Of a stretch of DNA of 64,000 nucleotides, positions 36,261 to 51,420 are shown piece by piece (the first letter of the stretch is position 1; every line of letters starts with the position of its first letter). A program made the translations under genes and the position numbers. Source of the stretch: Psettodes erumei (taxonomy: Eukaryota > Chordata > Actinopteri > Pleuronectiformes > Psettodidae); the NCBI GenBank assembly GCA_016785225.1, contig JAFBJZ010000850.1, positions 62,001-126,000 on the forward strand, given 5' to 3'. Under the pieces are notes generated by a model. The model worked only from the letters and a program-made list of their open reading frames with translations, was not told where the DNA came from and searched no databases.

Positions 36261-39200
36261 TAGGAAATAATTGCAAAATAAACTATTGCTGCAACTATTA
36301 CTGTACTACTCTCAGTAGAACTGTAAGTACGCTGAAAGAGTTGCTGGCCAGTATAATTATTTATCCTGTTCAATATTGGCTGTAGAGCTTTTCTTCCTCA
36401 TTCACTTATTACACACAAAAAAATCCACGGCCCTCGATGTGGGTTTTTTTTCTCATTGAGATGTGAGCTCCTTATAAAAGTGATGTTGCGTGTGTCTCAA
36501 ACTTACTCAAATAAGAGTCTCGTTTACGAATAGCCAGGTCATTGTCCTGTCATGGTTACATTTTGACCAAGATGTTTTGCACAATGAGATAATTCATGAC
36601 AAGCCCGTCAGAGAAACATCAGGTTGGTAGTGTATTCAGCTCTGTCACTGAGGGACAGCATGAATGTCATGAAAACAACCGTTTTGGAACATATCCTACT
36701 GATTCAATTAAGATCTCAGCGTACCTTGCGTTTTTAGAACGCAAGATGCACAGATACAAACTGTACATCAAAAGATTTTCTATGGGACGACCCAGTTTGC
36801 ACATTTGGTTGCAATGGGATTACATCATGATGCTGATATGGTTTGGAAAGCAGGCAGATGAGCTGCCGATGGACTGATAGGACATGTGAAGTTCAGTTTC
36901 TTGATGCAGCTGGCAGCAGTTCCACATAGGCATGACTTGTTATCTCTATAAAGCATAAAGGACTGTAACTCCTGTCTGGAAACAGCCTAGCCTAGTAAAC
37001 TGTTGACAAGAGAAATGTAGATTTGAGACTGTCCTTTATCCAAACACTAGTCTATTGATTAAACAAATTTTGTGAATCTGTTTGCAAATTTTTACTATAG
37101 GGTATATATAAGGGTATTTGTCACAAAATATCAAGGCAAATGCTATATATATTCAACCAAAGTAAAAAATGGTTAAACACCACGCAATTTCCTACATACT
37201 GTAAGTTTGGGTGGCTCAAACAACCTAATGAAGCATTCATTTGAAATCGTGGCTCTTTTGCTCAGCCCCTGCCCCAAACACAGCAGGAAACCTTCAGTTT
37301 AGGACCTGAGAGCAGAACACAGACACAGATGTTTAAAAGGTTTAGTTGGATTTATTGGAAAACACAGGCAAAGGTAGGAGCAGGTGAGTATGGCTGTGGG
37401 CTTGGCTAGCTGGTTGTAGAGCGGTTCAGAGGTTCAGCGTGACTGGGGTGGGGAATTTAATATAAGAGAGTTTGAGACTGCCAAAGGCTTTTAGATGATG
37501 ATGATGATCATCATCTTGTGCACAAACAAAGGGGAGGATGAAAAGTTACATGTCTGGAGAAAGACACTTGGAAACAACAATGAGGCATAAGAGGGAGTGG
37601 CTGGGGTTTGACCCTGAAGCCCATTGAAGTCTGTGGAAACAAATGATGGGCGAACCGAAGCTTAAATACTAGAGAGGATTGGTTTGATTGGATCTGGGTG
37701 TGGATGATTACCAGTAGCCAGGGGAGGAAGCCACACCCACAGCACATACTGTACACACTCAAGGGAAATGAAAGGGAGGAAACAAGAGATGCACCGCGAG
37801 CCAAACCAAGTCCCAGGGGCAATAATAATGACAATACCTAAAGAGAATAGTCCAAAAGTAAGAACATCCTGGCTGAAATGTGACAGGTGCATAATAAACT
37901 ATGATAATTACTGGGAACAAACCGTGGCTGATTTTCCAAGCAGTTTGTCCCTGCCTTTTTTTTAACAGTAAACAAAACAGAGGCATATTAAAAAGGATTT
38001 TTCAACAAGTAATACATTTAAACATTCATTCTGCCAAAAATAAATTCTGCTTATCTGCACACCTCCTGGTTAAAACACTAACCGTCACAGGATTTTGTAC
38101 ACCACCTTAAATGATTTGATATGTATGGCGGTCTCATTCTGTTACAAATTCTACCAGAACTTCCTGCAGTAAATGACAAAAATGCAGCCATAACAACCAA
38201 TTAGTTGTGTCACTGCAGTACTCAGAGCCCATAACTTCAATTAGGTGGGGTTTTAATAATTTATCTGTAAGTGAACGCATGAAGTTTCATTTGTAGATGA
38301 GTAAACACTGATGTTTGTCATAGATGTGGAATGATGGCGGCAGTCCGTACCTTATTCCCTGTGCATATTGGACCAATAATTCTTAGTTACTGCTACAACT
38401 ACCACTGAATATACCAATAATTCTACCAGATGTCACGCAGCCGGCCAAATATACAGTGTGCACAGAACGTTTGTGTTGTCAGCACTAGACCCAAACACAT
38501 TCCCACGTTTGATTGGCTCAAGTCTTTTCTTTCCATCTGCTTCACCCACACTCTGCAGACACATTAGGGAGGGTTGCAGAGAGAGAAATGTGGTGTAGCG
38601 CTCTAATACACATGAGCTGCTTGTTTTTCCCAGCAGGAAGGAAGGGATAACACAACAGTTACTCTACATGATCTTCTAAAAGATGGACAGATCACAGGGG
38701 AACCAGTGTCACTGCACCACGGGAGGAAAACTCCAGATCCCACCACCACTAGGGTTCAGCTGATGCTGGATATTGGGTCAAAACCGTTCTTTTCTATTCA
38801 TCCAGGAAAATGCCACACTCTTATCTCTTTGTGACATACTTTATCGAAAACCGGTGACAGAAAGAGGGAATTATTTTTCTTTTATGGTCAATTTTTCCAG
38901 ATTGTAAAAATATCATCTCACACAGTCAGGCTAAATCAAAAACACTTTCAGTTTCAAGATTGTAAAATCAACAGCTTTAATAATTTCAACTGGAATGTTC
39001 ATCCTTTATACAGAAAAAAAAATCACATATTAGCACAGTGTTTAAATAGCCTATGAGTTATGTACAATATATATACAACTATTACAATTGGGAGACAGAT
39101 GATAGTGATAGCATCATTTCCAGAATGGTTCACAGAGCTGGGCAGGGTGTCTGCATCTGAACAGATGTGTTTGGAATCAGAGATAACAAACAATTAATTT

Positions 39201-40046
39201 GGAAATGAGGCAAATTTCTGACAATATATAAGCAATCCACCCATGTGTCATCACTTTTCAAACCCTGGTTATTTATGATAATGGCTGATAATTATGTATG
39301 CTGTACCCTGATGCTCTTCTTAGTATTGCAGCCAGTTTCAGCCAAAGTGCAGGTAGTACAAGTCCTCATATTTAGCATTTTTAAGCAATATATAAAAATC
39401 CAACAATTTGTTTACAAAAAATTGTAGTTGTAGGCAAATATAAGTAGAATAAGTATCTAGCTACCACAAAATTTGAATTAAGCCAAAAATAACTTTAACT
39501 ATTTAATTGTGCGTTTCCCGTTGGAGAAATATATATAATTATGTAGTACTAATATTTATGTACAGTATACTTGCACTCTATAGTATACATAAGTATATCT
39601 GTCTGCATGTATGTGTATATGGATGGATGCATATTTTTCTCTGTTCTTCTTTTACATATTTTCTTTATTAAAGTCATAAGTAAATATATATATGTGCGAT
39701 AATTTTGTGTGCACTGTAATTAAAGAAGAGAATTCAAGAATTAATGAAATTGTTTTCATTGTTTGTAACTTATAATAGTAAATCTATTAAAAACATGAGT
39801 CACAACAGTGTCATATAATTGAGTTCAGCGTATATCTGGCTGGAGTCAGATTTGTGAAACACAGCCCCAGGTGGAGAACAAGCAGAAGAACTGAACATGA
39901 GAGTAAGGGTCGCAGATGCTTCGTCTGCAGCTAATTGTGAGGAAACATCTTATCTTCTTTGTCAATAAGAGTGACAGTATCGGGGCTAACATCACACCTC
40001 CTGTCTCTGCAGTGCACCTCTGTTTCACCTGCATCCTGTCTAATTC

Positions 40047-40322
40047 TTGTTGAGTTGCTTCAGGCTAATATCACTGGATGATCTTATGAATATTGAGTCA
40101 TACATGGAACCCTCATCCAGTCCCGTTGACATTATCCCCACCAGATTGTCAAGAGAGATAATAGGGTCCATACGCTCTAATATGCTCTCTATTATTAATA
40201 GCTCTCTGTCTTCTGGATGTGTCTCAGACCATTTTAAGACATTCTGTTTTCAACTGCTGCTCAGCAAAGCTGGCATCGAACCACCACCAGACACATTAAA
40301 TAAAACAACAAAAAAACTTTAG
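40047..40322 (+). pseudogene. LINE reverse-transcriptase fragment (L2/CR1-like), N-terminal RT
   Basis: The plus-strand frame reads SSPVDIIPTRLSREIIGSIR, then NMLSIINSSLSSGCVSDHFK, then LLLSKAGIEPPPDTLN. This is the typical start of the RT domain in fish Jockey-superfamily LINEs (usual form SP.D.IPT.L, I..IINSSL.SG.VP..FK...V.PLLKK). The frame stops soon afterwards, and the catalytic RT core was not found downstream. A dead, truncated copy. Confidence 0.8.
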
Positions 40323-43300
40323 ACTAGTTACCATGGAAGAAGATCTTTATGCAGTTAGTTAATAAATAATTCAGGGGGAATTTTTTTTTCTGTTTTACTT
40401 TCAGTCACAGTCAGAAACAAGCATTTGATATGATTTATGTAAAATGTAAGCTGGAATCACATCTCCAAACTCTAAACTACACGAGAGGTGGTAGGTATGT
40501 AAACACAACTATGATAAAAAGTCAAGTTCGAAAATACCAGAATTAAAAAAAGATACTCACATACTCACGTTGTGTCTGAAGTGATACAGATCTAGGATTT
40601 TCCATTTCTTGTAAAGCTTGTGCCATTAAAACAGTGGCATTTTGGCCTTGGGCCCCCCTTACTCACTGTTCGCTCAGAATGTGATATTGTTTTAGTGGAA
40701 CAATTGGGGATATTTACTGAGCCACATTATCATCAGTGGTGCAACAGTTTGCATAACTATAATTTTTCAGTTTAACATGGGATTTGCTAAGAGAGAACAC
40801 TTGAAAGTGGGCACAGCATCACTTCACCTGATCTGCATTATGTTCTATTGAATAAAATCTAACGGATTTTTCAGGTTTGATGTGTTTTTTGTAACTGAAT
40901 TTTGAATGTGTTTTTTAAAAAGGCACTGGAACTGCAAGTATATTTTCATCCTTCATCCAGAGGGAGGCTGTATGTGAGGAAATATTTTAGCCTGATGTTG
41001 TCAGCTAAAAAATAAAATCTTTTGACTAAATAATCTGTGTAAACAGATTTTTTTTTTTAAAAAAAACAGTCTTCCAAATAACTGGCTGCTTCAATCATAT
41101 GGTACTGCCACTGAAGCAAAGTGGAGCTGCTCTGAGCCATTAAATGTCAGGAAACATTTGCGGTAGGAAACACAGGTAAAGTAGTTAAAAAATAACAGGT
41201 GTTCTCGTGTTCAGTAAAGTTACTTTGTAATGCATATTTTCATTTGCATCTCTGTGACTGTCTTTCTCACTGACTGTTCCTCCCTGCGAGTCCCTCTCCT
41301 TCCACGTGTGCCTGATAAAATAAAAAGTAGAAATGCGATCATTTTCCCATATGTTAAATTTAATTTCATGAGTTATTGCAAAAATTTCCATTTAGGGGGT
41401 CCTTAATTTTGACTGCAGTCCTTTAATTTTACCATTCGGCTTCTTTTTTTGGTGTTACATTCCATGCATGGTCAAATTGCCTTCCTCTCTTTCTGTCAAA
41501 ATTGTTAAGAATGGGGTCATTTTGTTTGAATACACTTTATTTCAGTTGTGAGTGGACAAAATTGACTAGGGTGCTTACACTCAATGTGAGCTCCACATGG
41601 TGGCCAGCCACTTCAGCCGTACAATATGAAGATAAAAGCCACATGTTTTGGCCGTGCAGAATGGCTGATTAAACTGTGTAATGTGAATGAACAGTTTTGG
41701 CCTAGCTTTGGGAAGTCAAGGGAAATTAGGGGACATTAGGCTTTTAAACTGTTGAATAGATTCACAGATCAGCTATCACAGGATTTGCATCTCTGACGCT
41801 GCAGTTTAATTCATTATGATCATAAGTATCATACAATCGTTGCATATATTTGCACTCAGGCATACCATATACTAATTTTTCATTTTGAATAATAGCTGAT
41901 AATCAAAGACATCCTCAGTGATTGCGAATAAGATATGAAAAGACTGAGCTGCTGCCTCGCTGAAACTTACTGTTGATGAATCTTGTGGGTTTGGACTCTT
42001 TGTTGATGTACAAGAAATGTCTGCTGGGCAGAAACAGAGGGATATTTGGTCCTTTGCCATTTGGCTGTCTTGTCTCAGTGGAACTCCCCGGAGGCCACCA
42101 TCTTTATCAAACATCCACATACTGCAGGATTCCTACGGCTGTTTGCTGCACGCCACAGGTTTCTAGCTGACTTTTACTTTAGGCCTAACTTTAAGCAGCA
42201 TTACCATCATGAGAAGCTGGAGGTGTCCCCTGAGCTCCCTGGGCATACTGGCTTGATTTGCAGGAGCCTGCACTGTGACTCCCCAACAGTGACTTTCAAA
42301 AGCTTTGACCGTATCTAACAGCAGTGTGCCGTCTGAGATTTATACAGGAGCTGCTCCTCATGTAAAATTTTTGAATCCTCCAAGTTCTCCAGTTTGTAGA
42401 GGGATCTTTAATTAATCACTTTAAACAGTGCAACATTTTTCTTTAGACAGAAAAAGATGTCTGAGAATTATTGTGTTATGCTGCAGGACACCAGTATTTT
42501 TCAAACTCTTGTCTCTCAATCCACAAAAGCCACAAAGATGTCACACTTGCAAGTGGGATACTGAGAAAATATCCAGAGATATCGGCCTACAAGTTTTCTT
42601 TATCTGCAGTTATTGCTTATTGTGCTACTGCGAGAATGGTGGTTTTCTGTGGAGACATCTTTATCTTTTACAAGAGGATATTCTATACAATAGCCAGTAT
42701 TTTTTCCCACCTTCTGATCAGCTGTCTGCAGCTTTGAATCCACAAATTCCAAGAATTTTGTCTCAATAGTCACAAAATACCTGTCTTTAGTTTTATGCTG
42801 CTATGGTTAGACATAGAACATCCACTTACAATGACACACTCGGCTGTTTTGCTGCTAGATATGAGTTTATTTCTGGTAAGGCTTCATGTGTGGTACATTC
42901 ATCTAAACCTTTGATCATGCACCACAGTACAAAAAGCCCAAATCCATTTTTGCAAAGCCAACTCAAACAAATAAAGCACATTCTTTTTTCCCCCCAATTT
43001 TGTACCGCCATGTTCTTAGTGTCCTCCCTCCACTTGAAATAGAACAAAACAGAATATATTGTTTGCATGACATATATTTAAACAAAGCCAAGATTACTTT
43101 ACGTGTGTTGTGGATGCGTTTTTAGTGTTAGATTCCACAAGGCCAAGGAATGAAAGAATAGATGAGGAAAAGACAAGGCAAATCATTGGAAAGTTAACAA
43201 GGAAACAAATCTTTACAAAAAAAACATCGAAAAAACAACCTCAGTAAAAGGCCCACATACTTGTTTTGGAGCTTTTGACCATGTCTTCATTAGCAGACTG

Positions 43301-43689
43301 AGTTTGCTTCTAAATCAGCACAGATGAGATGACTCATATCTACTTATATGTTCACTAACACACATTTGTGAGTTGTCAATTATGTAAAGACCATGTGAAA
43401 TTCCGGTTACAGTTGTTGTTGTCTCTTATACAAATGTCTTTGCTGTTGCGCCTTAGTTATACATAAACTTAATTTCTAGGAGACTAGAGTTCTTTTCTAA
43501 TAAACACAAAAAGAGGAAGTTTAGTTTTGTTCTAAGAAGGCTGGAAGGTATCGAGTTAATTTGTCTCCCTCAGACTGCTGATGCCTCATATCAACTTCAG
43601 CTAGACTTTGAAATGTAATTCAAGCATTGGGAATTGCATATTGCAAACCGTATACCGTATTTCCTGTCAGTTTTATGTTTCATAAGAAG

Positions 43690-43711
43690 ATAATAATTTA
43701 TTATTATTATT

Positions 43712-43754
<43 letters not shown>
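43690..43754. repeat. (TTA)n followed by (TAA)n, self-complementary microsatellite
   Basis: TTA units at 43698-43715 are followed directly by about 13 ATA/TAA units, so the two halves can pair as a hairpin. Confidence 0.92.
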
Positions 43755-43755
<1 letters not shown>

Positions 43756-46457
43756 AGTATGTTTATATTTCTCACTGTGACTGAAGATTGGAAGGTTGCT
43801 CCTGTAAAGAATTCCCCATCATGATTGCAGGTTTAGTTGTATTCCTAGATAGCAGAATAAAAATACGTATGTTATAATAATTGAATAAGTGAACACAATA
43901 GTCAATGGTCAATAGTCAGTGAAGCAGCCAGCAGGTGATTGCTGATATCATGGTTTTATCTGACTGTCCATGATTGATGTCACACTCTCTTTCTTATGTC
44001 CTGTTCTTCATTGAAGCCACTGCTGCCTCCTGCTGCAGAAAAAAAGAACCCCCCCACCCCACCCCATTTAAAAGACATACTGCTTTTTTAAGTGCTTCAT
44101 TTCATCACACATAAATCTGTGGACTGCAACTGTCACCAGAGACACTGCCAACACACACTGTTTTATGAGCATGCTGTCTTTGTCCATTATATTAAACTGT
44201 ATTTCATGAGAGGTGTAATGGTGCTTGACCATTGCTCAGAAATCTTCAACAGAAAAAAATATGTTTGGGACAATACTGTATCAATGTGGTCAATGCTAAT
44301 ATGTTGCAACTAAAATGCTAAATAGTAAAAAAAAAAAAAGTAACACAAGAGATGACATCATGAAATATAATAAATAATAATGAAAGGAAAACTTTGGTGT
44401 CTGAGTGACTTCCTGAGCAAGAGCAAATAAATAATACATTTTACATCTCACCAATCAGTACTGTCAGAGAAAAAGAAATAGAGGGGTAAAGTTTACAGAA
44501 GGATGCAAGAGCAGAATTCAAAATCCAGTGTCAGCATTGCCTTGACTGTGGTAAACAGTCCCAATCCCACTGGTTCTTAATGAATAAGTAAATCTAAAAA
44601 AGTTCTCACAAATGCAAAGTTTTATTTCTTGAAAAGCCTCAGTAATAATAAAGTTTTTTTTATTAAATATCACTCAAACAAGATAAATTAGTGCATTTGT
44701 CAGGGACTGCTTTCAATGGCAGATTAATCCAGATTTAATGTTCTAGAACAGTGTGTGTGAGATTGAGCCAAAGCAAACTACTGTGTGTGTGTTCATGGTA
44801 ATAAAGGAACATGTCACTGTGCAGTGTCAGTGCAACATTGTGGCTCACTGATGTGCTTTAATAGTTTCTGGACAACATGTCGAAAGATATCCTGCCAGGA
44901 ATGTGTTTTCAAATATTTGTTTGACCAGCGCTATCAGCCAACTATTGTCGGGTGATGTTGTATTATGATGTAAAAGAAGAGAGCAGCAATCTTTTTTTGT
45001 GCAAAAACATTATATTATAACATTCCAAAAATCAAATTCATTCTTGTACAGCCAACTACTCGTGTCCCTCTGTAATTGGACTAAGAGAGGAAGAAAAATG
45101 TTTTTGGAACCAGTGTCCTCCCTGCATTTGTAAAGTTTGATTAGGGCTCGCCCACTCAGGCAAAGGAATGCACCCTGCAGTTTATCATTACTGTGACATT
45201 TTCATGCCGCTGCACAGTGTGTTGCACTTTTTGGTCTGTAGCAGCAGACTCTGAGTTTTAATTTGCCCAAATGAGGTGATTTCGATCATCTGGGTGAACT
45301 GACTACTTCAATACTACCATAGGTGAAAGAAATGATGGCCAAAAGCAAAAATATTTAAGTTAAATATTTAAGTTTAAGTTGTAAAAATTCATGATTCTGA
45401 TACTCTCCAGCAACAGAGTGAACCTGTGGTGGCATTATCTAATTTTTTCCTCAAACAGAAACATATACAATAAGACCTTTTTCAGACATTTGAATCACAT
45501 AAGAACTGTTGGCTATGGGTGTGCATTCAGTTAGAGAAAAGGAACAATAGCTACTGATTATTTTCACTATCAAATCTGATGTCAAATACGTCCTTTTTGT
45601 CACAAATTGCAACAAAGGCCAATCACAATATTCAGGAGTCCATGGTGACACATTCAAAAGGTGTTATTCTTTACGAACACCAGTCAAAAACCAAAAAGTT
45701 ATTGATATTCACTCCACCCTAATATTAAAAAAAAACTAAGTAGAAGCAAACTTTCATATTACAGAAGCTGGACCTTAAAACTGTTTGGCATTTTTACTTG
45801 ATAACTGATGCAAAGATACATGCTGTATGAGGGATATACAGGGTACTGTATGCACTAGCAACTGTAACTCAGTTTTATTAAAGACCAACTGTTCTATTGC
45901 TGCTTCCAGCTTTGTTCCTTCTCCATTTGTTGCTGGTGCCCTTCCTCCTTCCAACGAGACAAAAAAATTGAATAACAGTCATGCTGTTAAACTGCTGGAT
46001 GTAATATTTTAGCCAGAGTGAATGAAGCGGACCATGCATGACACTACACTGCATTACATATACACGAGCAGCCACTCCAACATCATCAGCATTGTCATTG
46101 TTAACAGCATCACTGGCAAAACTCTTCTCACACCTGTTATGCAGAATCCTCTTTATTGTCTCCACGGGTTTGCAGATCTCTCAAAGTAGCAAATGAAAGT
46201 TATTTTTTGTGTGAGATGCCTGCATGTCGACTAAAAATAAAAAGGGGGCATCAGCACACTGGTGGTTTTTGATGGTAGCGACAACATTCCTGACATTGTT
46301 GCCAAGAGGCCAGGCAGGACTCATAATTCTTGCGTCCTGCTGGAGAGTGGCCTCAGGCTGTTGATGGAGAGGCATCATGTCCCAGCTGGATGTCACTAAT
46401 TGGTAGGGGACAGTGGCAATCCCTTCAGGCTGTGGATCCTCTGGTCTTATATCCATC

Positions 46458-46486
46458 CACACACACACACACACACACACACACAA
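46458..46486. repeat. (CA)n microsatellite
   Basis: About fourteen CA units. Confidence 0.95.
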
Positions 46487-49400
46487 ATACAAACACACTG
46501 ATGGATATGTGTTTTTATTTAATAATGTTAAATTCGCTTTCCTTTAAAAAGTATTATATTTCGTAAGTTTTTTGCTAAATAGCCAACATCAGCATTAACA
46601 GCTGTTGACTTATCAGTCTCAAAGTAACATTGCGAGTTCAGCATGAAGCTCCATTCCTTTACTTGCCATGAGCTGTCTCTAGCGATGGAAAGCAACACTA
46701 ATGCTAACTCTTGTTTTGCTTCTATTTCCATCACATCCTTTTCTGTGCCAATCAGAAACCCCGCCTTTTCCCTTTTTGTAACACCTCTGTGTGATACTGA
46801 TCAACAGTCCAGTCTCCCCTCAGTCTGACATGAGAGGATGAAGAAGGAGCATATTGTCACATCTCCTCTTGTGACCGCTGGAGCTCTTGCCAAGCAGCTA
46901 GCATCATCACCACTGTCACCATCTGCAAAAACTTACATACAGCCCCTTTAAGATAATTAAAGAAAAGACTGACAAAACTCAAAACCCAAACCATAAGCAA
47001 AGATATATACATACATCCCTTCACTTCAGGCTGTGGAGCTCAAAGATATTTTAATATTTGGTGTCAATTTTGATCTTAGACATCTTGACAAAAATAAAGC
47101 TCACCCAAACCGCAGGCTTACTCTGACCACACAGACAATTCTAATATTGCAGGTAGACTTGGGGAATGAAATATTGACTGTGCTCCTTTAATGCATTGTT
47201 CCAGGTGACATGTTAACCATCAGGAAATTACCAGATATCTCCAATAGACTTGGGCAATTTCTCTGAAATAAACATCCATAAATCCACTTTGAAATCAGAA
47301 AGAAAACACTTCAGAACATGCCTGGGGATCATCACTTTTTTCACACATTTTTAAGTTTTATACAGTATCAAAGTCCAGTAATAGTTGCCACGAGCACTTT
47401 GCAAACTTGTAAACTATTTCAGTATACTTTTGCCAAAATTTAAACAAATTTCAGCTCAACAGGGCTCTTGCTCATCTGATGGCTTTAATTTTTTCTACAG
47501 CTTCCTCCCATTAGGCTGATATGTCCATCAGATTAGCAAAAAAGAACAGCGGCTATTCCCATGGAGCAAAACTCAGACAGCCAAGATTTAAATTAAAGGA
47601 GGACCAGCCATTTTTACAGAAACACAGCAGGCATTGTGGCTGTAATTATTGTGAGTGTGGGAGTAAAATATGATGAGAATGAAATTAAAATCACTGACCA
47701 GAGCAGGTAATGTTAAAACCACCCAGCCTCCCCTTGATGTCTGTGAAGCCTCCACAAGCAGACATTTAGCCTGGTTGTAGGAGAAAAAACAACAACAACA
47801 AAAAAACACAGATGAAACTAACTTCATGGCCCAGTTCCATCAAGTGTCCCAGTAAACCAAGACAGTGAGTTGGCATGCACAACAACAATACCCTGAATCC
47901 AGCGCAAATCAGGTAATACAGTCATTAATGTTATTAATTACACATATGCTGCCACTGCTATAACATGCCAAAATGTCTGCTGTTCTGTTGTGCCATAGTC
48001 AGCGTCTACCTCTGTGAAACCAAGATTACTTAATCTGTGTTTACACCACGCTCCTAACCATAGGTTTACACTTGCAAAAAGGTTCACTTTAATTGCAGGT
48101 CTGGTTTACCTTTAACTATCTACTGTGAACATTAAAGTTGTTGATTTTTTTTATATTAATTTAAATCAGTCCCTAATCCATCCCAACCTGTACGGTTTAA
48201 CATTTCTCTGTATTCCTCAGCTAAAGGTGCACTCAGCAGCTTGAATAAGTCTTAAGGAGTTACTATAAGCAAGGAGCTTTGAGGAGCCTCTTAGCAGAAA
48301 AATAAAACTGTCACTTAATATGGACATGCAGTGAGACCTAAAACCAGACCCTGAAGGAGTTAGAATTACCTTGGACAAAAAAAATGTACTACCTGGCAGA
48401 CAGAGAGGAAATGAACAAATCATGAAGAATACCTGAGAAACCAAAGAAGGACCTTCCAGCAAAAGAATTTTATTAACTGCAAATAAAGAACAACATAATG
48501 TCTTGAAACGTCAGACCAGTGTTCCCAAATCCAATGCGAAATAAAACAGGGTAAAGCAGGAAATCAGCAGAATAAGGAGGAGAAACTAGTGACCACTTGG
48601 AATGATTGATTGGTGAATTTTCTGTTGATCAGCTATAGACATAAATCTACTTTGTGACTGTGCCTGAGTTATAGCCATTATTGACAAGACTTCTGTGTTT
48701 TCTGCCCAGCCAAATCACTTCACATCTTGGGGATGACATACCTTATATTTGTTACAGTATATTCAAGGACAAAATACTTTCCTGACACAAACTAAAGTGC
48801 TGGTGTCCCTTTTTATAACCTCACTGTAAACTCTTAGTGACCTGATGAGAGCAATGCTGGTGGTGTATTAATTAGCCAACTAGCTCCTCCAGAGGCACAG
48901 ATACAGAGCCCAAATCTGCACTCATCTTTGTTTACTCCCTTTAGACAGAGATGACATTAATATGAGCAGTCAGGTAGGACCTCCATGATCATGTGCTTGT
49001 GTTATGCACCTCTCAGGTATGTCTTATTTTTATCGACCAAGCATTTTTATTTCTTTTTTTGATCAAACATTTCAATTGGCTACAGAACAATTGCAACAGA
49101 ACAGATGTATCTTGATAATACACAAAGATAAATTTTTTGATTGGGAGATAAACAATAAGGTCCTATCTCCATGATACACTTTCTGCGAGATGTTACGCTT
49201 GACTTTTTGTTCACCAGCAGCTGCGTTTGTGTGTGTTAAGTGTATTAGACCACTCATTTACCACACTTTCAGCTTTTGTATATTTTTTATTCTGGGTTAC
49301 GTAAAGGTAACAGAGGCAGCAAAAGAGGCAGACCTTAAACTCAATGGGACATTGTCCGAAAAAACAAAACAAAACAAAACTGCGCAGTATGTTGTGGGAT

Positions 49401-51309
49401 GAACTGACTGACTCCAGTGAGTGAACGAATTCTGGACAATCAGAGTTACTGGTTGGACCAGTGGACTGGCAGCTCTTATATCTGGCTCATCCCACAGTCT
49501 TTGACATGCTGTTACAGTCCTGCTGCGCTGCCAGTAGCCAACTCTTGTCTTTGACAGTTTTATGCATCAGTTATTTATTGTAGTGGCTATTGTCCTCACA
49601 ACATGGCAGTAAAAATGACAGGTAGAAATAGACTACAGGTTAGTTCTCTTATCTGATCTCGGCGGCAAATCTCCGACTCCCCATCCCCCCGCGCCACAAC
49701 TCATCAGCAAAACCCACACTGCCTCGGGATGGAAGAGAAAAGTCCTAAACCTCCCGTCGTAACAGCTGACAGCATGAAGTAAAACTGCAAATAGCTGGGA
49801 AGGTGTTTGTGCTGGTAAGGGCAGAAATGAATACAAATGAGTTATGAGAGATAAAAAGTAAATGTGTCAAGTCAGGTTCATGTAATTAAAGCCAGCCATG
49901 TTTAACAAAGAGGAGTACAAGAAAAACTAAAACAAAATGCCACCCAACTGCTACACAAATGTATGGGGATATACAGTATATCACAAATTTAATTATGTAT
50001 GTTCATTTCAATTCCACTTTATATGTCAACCCCCTTACAGATCAGAAATTTGTTACAGTTGTTAAATTAAAATAAAAACAAAATTCTACAGGCTCCATCC
50101 TGGGTGGGGCAGAATGAATCAAATCTGTGCCTGACAATCAGCCGCAAAATCAGCTGCATCCACAGTCCAGTGAGTGTACAGTTACCAACAGATCAGGCTG
50201 TGGTTTTAGCAGCCATCAAGAATGAGTTTGTGTAATTGTGTGAGTGTGAAGCAGAGAATTACAGAAAGACAGCATTGTTCGCAGCAAAATTAATTTACCT
50301 AAATGGAGGTTAAAATGGACCCAATGGCATCTATAAAACATCATTTAATCATTTCATCATTATAATTCAGCAGTCTTCTCTTCATGTATCACACCACATT
50401 TATTAGACACAACATAGTATAAACAATTATCGGGTAATCACCACTATGAAATGTGTGAATTGAAAAAAATTAGATGAATCCACTCGGGAGATAAAACTAA
50501 CCATTAATTCGAGCTCACCTATCCACTGACCTGCAGTTATCACAGGGGTTGTAATGATAGCATCTGCTCTGTGGGAATTGTGTGAAACTTAGTAGCTCCT
50601 TTATTACCCTGAGTAAGAGACTTTTAGATTTTATAATAGTAAATGCTTTGTTTCTGTATTTCTATTATTCTGCATACTGGTAAGTTTAAATGTACACTAA
50701 TATTTTCATATTAACAATCGATTAAATAACCATGTGGTACATGAAAGGGGCCAGTTGTTACTATTACTTCCCCTCAACTTGATGGATAGTTTCAGCCCCT
50801 CGTTTTGTTTTGCTTTTATGGCTTATGGCTACTTCCTGCCAGAGCTATTAGTGATTATTAATATTCATTGTCACAGGTGTGTCTTTTGCTTTAATGCATT
50901 ATATTTGGTTATTGATTTGGAGCCTCTTTGCAATCAGAACTCCACTAAGCACCATCCCCATACTTGCCAAAAGTGATGAATGCCTGTGGGAGATGATCAA
51001 TGTGATGAAACAGTCTGTACAGAATGGATGACAACAGAAAATTCCATATTTCTTTTCAGTAAGTATTAATTATTCCATTCTGTTTGTTTTTTGATGGTCC
51101 TTTGCAGCACAGAGATCACACATATTAAACACTTAAATGGCAGTTGGAGCATCCGGTACAAAGTGGAAGAAAGGTGCATATTTTGATTTTTTTCCCCCCA
51201 TTAATTAATGTCAAATGTCAACTGAGAAAAAAAAACTAAAGCTGAGTGTCCTTCAATAATCTTTATAGATTCTTCTTTCTTTCATTCAGACTATAGATTA
51301 TTCTGTTCT

Positions 51310-51420
51310 GGTCTTGTTCTATAGCCAAGCGTGTTCTTTGGCTACAGGCTCCAGAGGTAGCCTTGTTCTTCAACTGCAAGTTCATCAGGGAGCCTTGTTC
51401 TCAGGCTACAGTACTGATCA
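51310..51420. repeat. imperfect tandem repeat, unit about 35 bp
   Basis: AGCC..G.GTTCT and GGCTACAG-type phrases recur about three times (for example AGCCTTGTTCTTCAACTG and AGCCTTGTTCTCAGGCTA). Degenerate. Confidence 0.5.

Larger units (their letters stand above)
34471..40046. other. upstream DNA without recognised gene
   Basis: Apart from the repeats listed separately, no coding match was seen. A stretch at about 37310-37850 has the purine-rich, repeat-like character of the LTR-like copies but could not be assigned. A GATGATGATCATCATC palindrome lies at 37500-37515. Confidence 0.55.

Noticed and set aside
37500..37515. GATGATGATCATCATC palindrome
   Set aside because: Short and made of a simple trinucleotide; not more than expected from a microsatellite.
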